A DNA stretch of 11,854 nucleotides, taken from contig JAITMN010000075.1 in NCBI GenBank assembly GCA_031277355.1, positions 1 through 11,854 on the forward strand, given 5' to 3'. The stretch's first letter is position 1. Every line of letters starts with the position of its first letter. The DNA is from Nevskiaceae bacterium (lineage in GTDB: Bacteria > Pseudomonadota > Gammaproteobacteria > Steroidobacterales > Steroidobacteraceae). The position numbers and the translations under genes are program-made. This document shows, piece after piece, positions 5,532 to 11,854 of this stretch. The notes under the pieces were generated by a model, which saw only the letters and a list, made by a program, of their open reading frames with translations, ran no database searches and was not told the DNA's origin.

Positions 5532-7040
5532 ATGATTCGCGCATCCACTGCCCGCCCCGCCCGCCTCGCGCTGTTTCTGGCCCTGCTCCAGATCACCGCA
5601 CCGGCGCTGCCGCAAGCCGTTCCGGACTCCGGCCGCTCGGCCTTTGCCTCGCTGCCGGACCTCGGCAGCGGCGCCAATGCGCTGATCAGCCGTCAGGAGG
5701 AACATCAGATCGGGCGAATGATGATGCGCGATCTGCGGCGTGAAAATCTGGTGCTCGATGATCCCGAATCCACCGAATACATCAACGCGCTGGGCTCGCG
5801 CCTGGGAGCCGAAGCGCAGGACGGCGAACACAAGCTGAGCTACTTCGTGGTGCGCGACCGCGCCGTCAACGCCTTTGCGATTCCCGGCGGCTTCATCGGC
5901 ACGAACGTGGGGCTGATCCTGCTCACGGATCACGAATCTGAACTCGCCGGCGTGCTGGCGCATGAAACCGGCCACGTCGTGCAACGCCACATCGCGCGTT
6001 CCGTCGAAGCACAGGGCCGCAACAGCATTGCCTCCATTGCAGGGCTCTTGGGCGCCATCCTGATCGGTGCGATTTCCGGCAGCCCCGATGCCGTGCCCGG
6101 TCTCATCTCGATTGCTCAGGCCACCGCGATGCAACAGAGCATCAACTTCACGCGCATGGAAGAACACGAAGCCGATCGCGTGGGCATTGGCTATCTGGCC
6201 TCCGCCGGTTTTGATCCCAATGGCATGGCGGGTTTCTTCGGCACGATGATGCGCTCACGCGGCGTGTCCAACGATCTGATTCCGCCGCTGCTGCTGTCTC
6301 ACCCGGTAGACACCGTGCGTATTGCCGAAGCGCGCGCGCGCGCCGCCGCGATGCCGCCGGTCACGCCAAAGCCCGACTCGGCCAGCTATCTGCTGATCCG
6401 CGAACGGCTGCGCGTGATCACCGCGCCGCCCGATGGCGATCTGCGCATCTACTACGACAAGCAGTTGGAAGCCAATCCTGACTCCATGGCCATCAAATAC
6501 GGCGCAGCGCTGGCCGAAATCCGCTGGGGCGACGCGAAAGCCGCCGCGCATAAGCTGGCGAAGATGGCCGCGCAGAATCCGGAACTGCCGCTGTTCCAAA
6601 CCGCGCTGGCGCAGGCGCAGTTGGCCAGCGGCGACAAGGCCGCCGCGCTTGCCACCTTTGAAAAGGGCCTCGCGCTATCCCCGCGCAATGTGCCGCTCAC
6701 CGTGCACTACGCCGAAGCGCTGATGCAGGCCGACAAACCCAAGAAAGCGCATGAACTGCTGCTTGATCTGTTCAACAACGTGCCGCCCACGCCGGAGCAG
6801 ATTCGTCTCACCGCTCTGGCCGCCAGCGCCGCCGGTGATCTGGGCGATGCGTACTACTACATGTCCGAGTTTCACATCTCCAACGGCGATCTGATGCTGG
6901 CGAACACGCAACTGGATATGGCGCTGGCTTCGCCTGAAATCACCGACGTGCAGCGCAAGCGCTTCTTCGCACGGCGCGAGGAAATCCGCGACGTGCTGCG
7001 TGAAGAGCGCGGCGGACGGCCTGCCGCCAGACCCAACTGA
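5532..7040 (+). CDS. bepA: Periplasmic M48 metalloprotease with TPR repeats (BepA/YfgC)
   Basis: BepA promotes assembly or degradation of stalled outer-membrane proteins such as LptD, working with the Bam complex in the periplasm. Counting from the ATG at 5532, residues 1–29 are a signal peptide (cleavage expected after LPQA). Zinc-protease residues are His144-Glu145-Thr-Gly-His148 and Glu213 in EEHEADR. His257 in LLSHPVDT matches the self-inhibitory active-site histidine of E. coli BepA. TPR-like helical repeats fill about residues 300–490. At 502 residues the length is normal. In-frame ATGs at 5475 and 5478 are possible; 5475 would give an ATGA overlap with the phoH stop but adds a 19-residue extension before the signal peptide, so 5532 is preferred with some doubt. 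A weak AAGG lies 11 bases before it. Confidence 0.9.
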   Translation: MIRASTARPARLALFLALLQITAPALPQAVPDSGRSAFASLPDLGSGANALISRQEEHQIGRMMMRDLRRENLVLDDPESTEYINALGSRLGAEAQDGEHKLSYFVVRDRAVNAFAIPGGFIGTNVGLILLTDHESELAGVLAHETGHVVQRHIARSVEAQGRNSIASIAGLLGAILIGAISGSPDAVPGLISIAQATAMQQSINFTRMEEHEADRVGIGYLASAGFDPNGMAGFFGTMMRSRGVSNDLIPPLLLSHPVDTVRIAEARARAAAMPPVTPKPDSASYLLIRERLRVITAPPDGDLRIYYDKQLEANPDSMAIKYGAALAEIRWGDAKAAAHKLAKMAAQNPELPLFQTALAQAQLASGDKAAALATFEKGLALSPRNVPLTVHYAEALMQADKPKKAHELLLDLFNNVPPTPEQIRLTALAASAAGDLGDAYYYMSEFHISNGDLMLANTQLDMALASPEITDVQRKRFFARREEIRDVLREERGGRPAARPN

Positions 7041-7059
7041 AGTCGCCGCCGCGCGACAT

Positions 7060-7075
7060 ACCGGCCCGCGCCGGT
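7060..7075 (+). other. GC-rich hairpin between bepA and mlaA
   Basis: A perfect six-pair stem, ACCGGC and GCCGGT, closes a four-base CCGC loop 19 bases after the bepA stop and 19 bases before mlaA. No T tract follows, so a strong Rho-independent terminator is unlikely; an RNA-processing or attenuating hairpin is possible. Confidence 0.35.
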
Positions 7076-7094
7076 GAACTGGTAACATTCGCCC

Positions 7095-7850
7095 ATGCCC
7101 GTTATTTCGATGATCCCTTCGGCTGCGCGCCGTTTGTTGCTGGCCGCATGCGCCGGCTTGTTGCTGGTCGGCTGCGCCAGTATTCCGCAAGGCGCGCAAC
7201 GCGACGCACGCGATCCGATGGAGCGCTTCAATCGTTCGGTCTACGTTTTCAACGACAAGCTGGATCGCGCGGTGGCCCGCCCCGTGGCGCGCGGCTATGT
7301 GAAAGTGGTGCCGCAACCGATGCGCACCGGCGTCAGCAATTTCTTCGCCAATCTCGGGTATCCCACCACCGTGGTAAACGGCCTGCTGCAAGGCAAGCCA
7401 GTGCAGTTCACGAGCGACCTGGGACGCTTCCTCGTCAATTCAACCATCGGCATCGGCGGCCTGTTCGATCCGGCCACGCGCATGGGGCTGCAATCGCACG
7501 ATGAGGACTTCGGCCAAACGATGGCCAAGTGGGGCATGCCTTCAGGACCCTTCCTGATGCTGCCGGTGCTGGGGCCTTCCACGCTCCGCGACACGGCCGG
7601 CGATGTGGCCGACATCTACACCAGCCCCAAGCACTACATCAACAACGACTGGGTTCGCTACGGTCTGTACGTTCCGGAACTGATCGACAAACGCGCGCAA
7701 CTGCTGACCGTGGAGTCGTTGCAGAACGATGTGTACGACCCGTATTCGTTCATGCGCAATGCCTGGCTGCAACGCCGCGAGTATCTGATCCGCGACGGCA
7801 ATGTGGAAGACGACGACGTGGAGATCGACTTCGGCGAGGATGAAGACTGA
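7095..7850 (+). CDS. mlaA: Outer-membrane lipoprotein MlaA (VacJ)
   Basis: MlaA sits in the outer membrane with porins and removes mislocalised phospholipids from the outer leaflet, passing them to MlaC. The 251-residue protein has a lipoprotein signal ending in Leu24-Val-Gly-Cys27 and the typical MlaA core: DPMERFNRSVYVFND, a middle with NFFANLGYP, RFLVNSTIGIGGLFDPA, and YGLYVPEL. The C-terminus is strongly acidic (EDDDVEIDFGEDED). An ATG at 7110 would also give a signal peptide; 7095 is the longer option. Neither has a clear Shine–Dalgarno sequence. It lies 54 bases after bepA and converges on mlaB, so unlike in many operons it is not transcribed with the other mla genes. Confidence 0.96.
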   Translation: MPVISMIPSAARRLLLAACAGLLLVGCASIPQGAQRDARDPMERFNRSVYVFNDKLDRAVARPVARGYVKVVPQPMRTGVSNFFANLGYPTTVVNGLLQGKPVQFTSDLGRFLVNSTIGIGGLFDPATRMGLQSHDEDFGQTMAKWGMPSGPFLMLPVLGPSTLRDTAGDVADIYTSPKHYINNDWVRYGLYVPELIDKRAQLLTVESLQNDVYDPYSFMRNAWLQRREYLIRDGNVEDDDVEIDFGEDED

Positions 7851-7877
7851 ACTTGAACCGCAGGTGCGGTTCAGTTC
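7849..7877. terminator. Shared hairpin covering the mlaA and mlaB gene ends
   Basis: Arms TGAACCGCA (7854–7862) and TGCGGTTCA (7865–7873) are perfectly complementary around GG. The pairing continues outward, past a single bulged T at 7853, with GAAC (7849–7852) and GTTC (7874–7877). The structure starts inside the mlaA stop codon and contains the whole mlaB stop codon (7871–7873). Being symmetrical it would form in both transcripts and suits a bidirectional terminator between convergent units. Neither side has a proper T tract, so Rho or transcript stabilisation may be involved. Confidence 0.5.
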
Positions 7878-8170
7878 GTCAGCAATTCTTCGGCTCCCGT
7901 CAATTGCGCCAGCAGCCGCAACCGCTGCGGCACCGCCTCGAACTGCACGTCGCCACCGGCGGCAATGCACGCTGCGCGCCAGGCCATCAGCAACGCCAAG
8001 CCTGCGCTGTCTGCCCCATCCACGCCCGACAGATCAGCCCGCCGCGCCGTGCGCAGCGCATTGCCGGCCTGCAATTGCCGCCACAGCCATTCGCAAGTGC
8101 CCAGCGTCAGCGGCCCACTGATCGCGTAAGCGCCCTCGCCTGCCGCATCGAGGCGCACGGACTCGGCCAT
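7871..8170 (-). CDS. mlaB: STAS-domain protein MlaB
   Basis: The 99-residue protein is a single STAS domain with the family landmarks DLSGV (46–50) and DSAGLALL (54–61). Ser55 takes the place of the functionally important Thr52 of E. coli MlaB. MlaB binds the MlaF ATPase on the cytoplasmic side and is needed for assembly and activity of the MlaFEDB complex. Its ATG follows the mlaC stop with no gap, and AAGGG lies in the mlaC end as a ribosome binding site. It is the last gene of the leftward mla unit and ends within a hairpin shared with mlaA. Confidence 0.9.
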   Translation of the reverse strand: MAESVRLDAAGEGAYAISGPLTLGTCEWLWRQLQAGNALRTARRADLSGVDGADSAGLALLMAWRAACIAAGGDVQFEAVPQRLRLLAQLTGAEELLTN

Positions 8171-8839
8171 CTACTTGCCCTTGCCCGCCGCCTGCGATTC
8201 GATGCGCTTGATCAACGCTTCCAATCCCTGCTGCTCCACCACGAGGCCGTAGTCTTCGCGAAAACTCTTCACATAGCTGATGCCTTCGATCACCACGTCC
8301 CACACCTTCCACTTCCCATCGGGCAGCTTGCGCAAGGTGTAGTTCACCGCCACCGGCGCGCCGGATGAGCGGCGCACTTCGCTGCGCACCGTGGCGCGGT
8401 TGGCCGCCGCATCGCCCTGAAACGGCAACACCTTCATCTGATCGGCGGTGAAATCCACCAGCGCATCACCATAGGTGCGCATCAGCGAGGTGTAGAACGC
8501 ATCCTTGAAACGCTGCCGCTGCTCGGCGGTGGCGTCGCGCCAATACTTGCCCAGCACCTGCTGCGCGGAGTAGTCCATATCGAAGTACGGCAGGAAGTTC
8601 TGCTCGATGGACTTTTGCAGCAGCGAGATGTCTTTGCGATAGGCGGCGCGATTGGCGTCGAGGTCCGCGAGCAAAGCCTGTGAACTGCTCTGCACCAGCG
8701 TCTGCGGATTGCTGGCGTCGATGGCCGCCGCAGCCTGCGCGTTTTGCATCTCCGGCAACGCCATCAACAGCAGCGCAGCCAGCGCCGCAGACCACGCCAT
8801 CTTGCGCACATTGAACAAACGGTTCATCACGCTGATCAC
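8171..8839 (-). CDS. mlaC: Periplasmic phospholipid-binding protein MlaC
   Basis: MlaC carries phospholipids across the periplasm between MlaA and MlaD. Typical family segments are present: FLPYFDMDYSAQQVLGKYW, FYTSLMRTYGDAL and the KWKVWDVVIEGISYVKSFR stretch near the C-terminus. The N-terminus is a Sec signal peptide, with cleavage expected near NAQA. The start is taken as GTG at 8839, because a perfect AAGGAGG lies seven bases upstream and the GTG overlaps the mlaD stop (GTGA). This gives 222 residues. The ATG at 8827 is an alternative but would be 19 bases from that site. Much longer readings upstream run inside mlaD and are rejected. Confidence 0.93.
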   Translation of the reverse strand: MISVMNRLFNVRKMAWSAALAALLLMALPEMQNAQAAAAIDASNPQTLVQSSSQALLADLDANRAAYRKDISLLQKSIEQNFLPYFDMDYSAQQVLGKYWRDATAEQRQRFKDAFYTSLMRTYGDALVDFTADQMKVLPFQGDAAANRATVRSEVRRSSGAPVAVNYTLRKLPDGKWKVWDVVIEGISYVKSFREDYGLVVEQQGLEALIKRIESQAAGKGK

Positions 8840-9336
8840 TGCGAATCCTCCTTCGAATTCGAATTGCCGCCACCGCCCGCGAAGGCGGCAAACAGACGGT
8901 TCACCAATTTCTCCAGCACCATCGCCGACTGGGTGTTGTCTATTTGACCCTTGTCGGCGAGGTAGGTTTCCGATCCACCGGCGTCCAGGCCCACGTACTT
9001 CGCGCCCAGCAATCCGGCCGTTTCGATGTTCGCCCAACTGTCGTCGGGAATCCGGTCGTAGCGCGGGTCTATCGCCATCGTCACCACGGCTTTGTAGTCG
9101 GTGGAATCAAAGCTCACGCCGGTCACGCGCCCCACCTTCACGCCGCTCATCGTCACCGGCGCACCGGCTTGCAGATCGCCCACATTCTCGAAGCGCGCAC
9201 TCACCTGATAGCCGCCGGAGTTGGCGAGCACACCGAGTTTGCTGCCCGGCAATTGCGTGGTGAGGAAAACCAGCGCCGCGAAGCCCAGCAGCACGAACAG
9301 TCCCGTGCCGATTTCCGTTCCGCGTGATTTGCTCAT
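8836..9336 (-). CDS. mlaD: MCE-domain protein MlaD
   Basis: MlaD forms a hexameric ring on the periplasmic face of the inner membrane, tied to MlaE, and receives or delivers phospholipid. The 166 residues hold one N-terminal membrane helix (about 10–28, GTGLFVLLGFAALVFL), a single MCE domain (about 38–118; VGDLQAGAPVTMSGVKVGRV and GLLGAKYVGLD), and a short helix leading to a flexible Gly/Asn/Ser tail. Length is close to that of other proteobacterial MlaD. AGAGG nine bases before the ATG supports the start, which is 14 bases after mlaE. Its TGA is shared with the mlaC GTG. Confidence 0.95.
   Translation of the reverse strand: MSKSRGTEIGTGLFVLLGFAALVFLTTQLPGSKLGVLANSGGYQVSARFENVGDLQAGAPVTMSGVKVGRVTGVSFDSTDYKAVVTMAIDPRYDRIPDDSWANIETAGLLGAKYVGLDAGGSETYLADKGQIDNTQSAMVLEKLVNRLFAAFAGGGGNSNSKEDSQ
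8847..8853 (-). promoter_or_regulatory. Strong ribosome binding site that sets the mlaC start
   Basis: On the minus strand this reads AAGGAGG, the strongest Shine–Dalgarno match in the mla unit. It lies inside the 3' end of mlaD, seven bases before GTG 8839 and 19 before ATG 8827, and so favours the GTG. Confidence 0.6.
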
Positions 9337-9350
9337 GGACGTGAACCTCT

Positions 9351-10088
9351 TTACAGGAAAGCAGCGGTCAGCATGTAGTTGATGATCAGCACCAGCACCG
9401 ACGAGGCGATGACGGTGCGCGTGGTGGCAAGGCCCACACCTTCGGCGGTGCGTTCGGCATGATAACCCTCATACACCGCGAGCAATGTGCAGGCCACGCC
9501 GAAGGCGAAGCTCTTGACCAGACCCTCGTTGATGTCGGCCATGCCCACCGCATCCTGCATCTGCGACCAGAACGTGCCGGTGTCCACGCCCATCAGCGTG
9601 ACGCCCACCAGTTGCGCACCATACAGGCCGATGACGCTGAAGATCGCCGCCAGCAGCGGCATCGCGATCACCCCGCCGAGAAAACGCGGCGCGATGATGT
9701 GACGCATCGGGTCCACCGCCATCACTTCCATCGCGGTGAGTTGATCGGTGGCGCGCATCAGGCCGATCTCGGAAGTCAGCGCAGTGCCCGCGCGGCCTGC
9801 AAACAGCAGCGCGGTGAGCACCGGGCCCAGCACCTTCACCAATCCCAGCGCTGCGGCAACGCCGAGCGCCGATTCGCTGCCGAAGCGTCCGAGCAGGTCG
9901 TAACCCAGAAGGCCCAGCGTCATGCCGACGAACAATCCGCAAAGCATGATGATGATCAGCGAACGCGCGCCGGTGTTGTACACCTGCCGTGCGATCAGGC
10001 CCGGACGCGCCAGCGCAGGCACACACACACGCAGCGTGCTGAGCAGGAACAGCGTGATCTGCCCGATTTTGCGCAGCGCCGAGTTCAC
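9351..10088 (-). CDS. mlaE: Mla ABC transporter permease MlaE
   Basis: MlaE is the inner-membrane permease of the MlaFEDB phospholipid transporter. The 245-residue protein has the family layout: an amphipathic start, then about five hydrophobic spans (roughly 42–65, 75–100, 140–168, 193–210 and 222–243). It carries the conserved LFAGRAGTALTSEIGLMRATDQ loop, where the ATPase docks, and the following MEVMAVDP. The start is GTG at 10088, overlapping the mlaF stop as GTGA, which couples the two genes. A run of (AC)n near 10020 is coding and falls in RVCVPALA. Confidence 0.95.
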   Translation of the reverse strand: MNSALRKIGQITLFLLSTLRVCVPALARPGLIARQVYNTGARSLIIIMLCGLFVGMTLGLLGYDLLGRFGSESALGVAAALGLVKVLGPVLTALLFAGRAGTALTSEIGLMRATDQLTAMEVMAVDPMRHIIAPRFLGGVIAMPLLAAIFSVIGLYGAQLVGVTLMGVDTGTFWSQMQDAVGMADINEGLVKSFAFGVACTLLAVYEGYHAERTAEGVGLATTRTVIASSVLVLIINYMLTAAFL

Positions 10089-10909
10089 AGCTCAGACTCC
10101 GCGCCCAGCAGCGCATCGCGGTAATCGCCCGCAGGATAATGAAACGGCATCGGCCCTTCGGCGCTGCCGGTGATGAATTGACGCACGGCAGGGTCTGTGC
10201 TGGCCTGCAATTGCGCACTGCTGCCCGAAGCCACCGCGCGGCCACCGGCCAGCAGATAGCTTCGATCCGCGATGGACAACACCTCCTGCACATCATGCGA
10301 CACGACGATGCTGGTGATGCCCAGCGCATCGTTCAGATGGCGAATCAACCGCAGGATGATGCCCATCGACACCGGATCGAGACCCACAAACGGTTCGTCG
10401 TAAATCAGAATTTCCGGGTCCATCACAATGGCCCGCGCCAACGCAACACGACGCGCCATGCCGCCGGAGAGTTCCTGCGGCATCAACTGCGCCGCACCGC
10501 GCAAGCCCACCGCTTCGAGTTTCATCAGCACCAATCGGCGCAGCACGGCTTCGGGCACGCGCGCATTCTCGCGCACCGGAAACGCAACGTTCTCGAATAC
10601 ATTGAGATCGGTGAGCAACGCGCCGTTCTGGAACAGCATGCCCATGCGACGCCGCAGTGCATAAAGCGCCGCGCCGCGCAGTTGCGGCACATCTTCGCCC
10701 AGCACCTGAACGCTGCCGTCTTGCGGATGCACCTGCCCCGTGAGCAGCCGCAGCAACGTGGTTTTACCCGTGCCGCTCGGCCCCATCATCGCGGTGATGC
10801 TGCCACGCTCGACGCTCAAATCGAGACCATCGAAAATCACGCGGGACCCGACCGAATATCGGACCCCGCGTACCTCGGCGATTGCCGCCGCAGGCGAGTG
10901 CTCAGACAA
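10085..10909 (-). CDS. mlaF: Mla ABC transporter ATPase MlaF
   Basis: MlaF is the cytoplasmic ATPase driving the MlaFEDB complex. All ABC motifs are present in its 274 residues: Walker A G43-PSGTGKT, Q-loop Gln94, signature 147-LSGGM, Walker B ending Asp171-Glu172, and H-loop His204. The C-terminal tail, with FHYPAGDYR, follows the canonical domain as in other MlaF proteins. The start is TTG at 10909: it is the first usable codon after an in-frame stop, GAGG lies seven bases upstream, and no ATG or GTG precedes the ATPase core. The ribosome binding site overlaps the stop codon of the aldolase gene (TGAGG), so mlaF is probably translated from the same message. Confidence 0.95.
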   Translation of the reverse strand: MSEHSPAAAIAEVRGVRYSVGSRVIFDGLDLSVERGSITAMMGPSGTGKTTLLRLLTGQVHPQDGSVQVLGEDVPQLRGAALYALRRRMGMLFQNGALLTDLNVFENVAFPVRENARVPEAVLRRLVLMKLEAVGLRGAAQLMPQELSGGMARRVALARAIVMDPEILIYDEPFVGLDPVSMGIILRLIRHLNDALGITSIVVSHDVQEVLSIADRSYLLAGGRAVASGSSAQLQASTDPAVRQFITGSAEGPMPFHYPAGDYRDALLGAESEL

Positions 10910-10916
10910 TCGCGTG

Positions 10917-10920
10917 CCTC
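10917..10920 (-). promoter_or_regulatory. Ribosome binding site supporting the mlaF TTG start
   Basis: GAGG on the minus strand overlaps the aldolase TGA (TGAGG) and is seven bases before the TTG at 10909. Its placement decides the mlaF start and suggests translational coupling to the aldolase gene. Confidence 0.5.
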
Positions 10921-11854
10921 AGGCCGCCTGGTTTTCCATGCCGGCCGTGAACTTGCCCGTGCTCGCCAGCGCATTGAGCCGCGCCCATTTGCCAAACTCC
11001 TTCTGACCATTGCCCACGCCGTCGGCCTTGCCGCCCCAGCCGGTCAACGCCGAATCCTGCAACGCGCGGCCGTAGCTGAACGTCACCTTCCACGGCAGCG
11101 CGGCGTGCTGATTGATCAGCGACAGATGCAGCGCAGCCTCGGCCGAACTTTGCCCGCCCGACAGAAACGCAATGCCCGGCACCGCAGAGGGCACACAGCG
11201 CTTGAGCGTGCGAACGGTGGCGTCGGCAACGGCCTGCGGACCGGCGCGATTGCCGTTCTTCTTGCCGCTGATCACCATGTTGGGCTTCAGCACCATGCCT
11301 TCCAGATGCACGCGATGACCGGCAAGCTGATGGAAGGTCTGCTCCAGCACCGCTGTGGTGACTTCCTCGCAGCGTTCGATGGAGTGATCGCCATCCATCA
11401 GCACTTCGGGCTCGACGATGGGAACGATACCATTCTCCTGACACAGCGCCGCGTAACGGGCCAGCGCATGTGCGTTGGCGTCGATGGCATAGGGCGTGGG
11501 GAAACTCGCGCCGATGTCGATCACCGCGCGCCACTTGGCAAAGCGCGCGCCCAGCTTGTGATACTCCACCAGCCGCTCGCGCAACCCGTCCAATCCTTCG
11601 GTGATCGTCTCGTTCGGAAAACCCGCCAGCGCCTTGGCGCCGGCATCCACCTTGATGCCCGGCACGATGCCGAGCTTGCTCAGATGTTGGGCAAAAGGCT
11701 CGCCGCCAAGCGTGCTCTGCCGCAGCGTTTCATCAAACAGGATCACGCCGCTGATGTATTCGCCGATCTTCGCCGTGGTGAACAGCATGTCGCGGTAGGC
11801 GCGGCGGTTCGGTTCGGTGGACTCCAGCGCGATCTTGTCGAAGCGCTTCTTGAT
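10919..11854 (-). CDS. Class I fructose-bisphosphate aldolase (5' end outside window)
   Basis: The enzyme splits fructose 1,6-bisphosphate to dihydroxyacetone phosphate and glyceraldehyde 3-phosphate through a lysine Schiff base. It is the long, eukaryote-like class I type. The visible 311 residues begin at IKKRFDKI and align with rabbit aldolase from about residue 39, so roughly 40 residues including the first active-site Asp are missing off the right edge. Seen active-site landmarks are GIKVD, FAKWR, IVPIVEPE, the Schiff-base Lys in LKPNMV (codon 11285–11287), FLSGGQSS and FSYGRALQ. The C-terminus ends at ENQAA, without the terminal tyrosine tail of animal enzymes. The ATG at 11788 is internal, not the start. 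It is followed by mlaF with overlapping signals. Confidence 0.95.
   Translation of the reverse strand: MKKRFDKIALESTEPNRRAYRDMLFTTAKIGEYISGVILFDETLRQSTLGGEPFAQHLSKLGIVPGIKVDAGAKALAGFPNETITEGLDGLRERLVEYHKLGARFAKWRAVIDIGASFPTPYAIDANAHALARYAALCQENGIVPIVEPEVLMDGDHSIERCEEVTTAVLEQTFHQLAGHRVHLEGMVLKPNMVISGKKNGNRAGPQAVADATVRTLKRCVPSAVPGIAFLSGGQSSAEAALHLSLINQHAALPWKVTFSYGRALQDSALTGWGGKADGVGNGQKEFGKWARLNALASTGKFTAGMENQAA

Noticed and set aside
8840..9037. Longer MlaC reading of 288 residues beginning at 9037
   Set aside because: The extra N-terminus is entirely within mlaD in another frame and would bury the signal peptide; the GTG at 8839 has a strong ribosome binding site.
10016..10032. (AC)n microsatellite as a possible phase-variable tract
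   Set aside because: The run is short, lies within the mlaE frame and encodes normal residues; a two-base unit this short is unlikely to slip often.
1..11854. CRISPR arrays, insertion sequences, prophage genes or integrases
   Set aside because: No regularly spaced direct repeats, transposase motifs or phage genes were seen on either strand.

Overview
The window is a GC-rich bacterial chromosome segment. Several features point to a gammaproteobacterium, most likely in or near the Xanthomonadales/Nevskiales: a SlyX homologue, the dapA–lipoprotein pair, a gcvR-like gene and bcp beside dapA, a PIN–PhoH gene, and a fused-type class I fructose-bisphosphate aldolase. The taxon is an inference from gene content and order; there is no rRNA here. 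Most of the window is housekeeping DNA. The only accessory-looking part is a small toxin–antitoxin module near the left end.

Layout. (1) Positions 1–2861 are entirely on the minus strand. Read in the direction of transcription they are: dapA (lysine and cell-wall precursor synthesis), a short BamC-N-terminus-like lipoprotein, tRNA-Ser(GGA), slyX, a VapBC-type module (AbrB-fold antitoxin and PIN toxin), and the start of a glycine/serine-rich lipoprotein that runs off the left edge. (2) A 144-base divergent spacer carries candidate promoters for dapA and for the rightward genes. (3) Positions 3006–7850 are on the plus strand: a GcvR-like double-ACT protein, a Bcp/PrxQ peroxiredoxin, a PIN–PhoH ATPase overlapping the bcp end, the periplasmic metalloprotease BepA, and the outer-membrane lipoprotein MlaA. 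(4) Positions 7871–11854 are on the minus strand: a class I fructose-bisphosphate aldolase (5' end outside the window) followed tightly by mlaF, mlaE, mlaD, mlaC and mlaB.

How the genes fit together. MlaA and MlaFEDCB form the complete Mla phospholipid-trafficking pathway, which keeps phospholipids out of the outer leaflet of the outer membrane. Here mlaA meets the other five genes tail to tail, with one long hairpin covering both gene ends. BepA, just upstream of mlaA, is the outer-membrane-protein quality-control protease, and the lipoprotein after dapA occupies the place of bamC (nlpB). The window is therefore rich in outer-membrane maintenance functions. Junctions are compact: the same four-base GTGA overlap occurs at vapB/vapC, mlaF/mlaE and mlaD/mlaC, and phoH and bepA can be linked by an ATGA overlap.

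I found no CRISPR array, insertion sequence, prophage or clearly novel multi-gene system. The most interesting non-coding signals are a four-half-site operator-like array upstream of vapB, a palindrome placed over a candidate dapA promoter, a perfect AT-rich palindrome in front of slyX, and the shared mlaA/mlaB hairpin. No gene-free stretch exceeds 300 bases.
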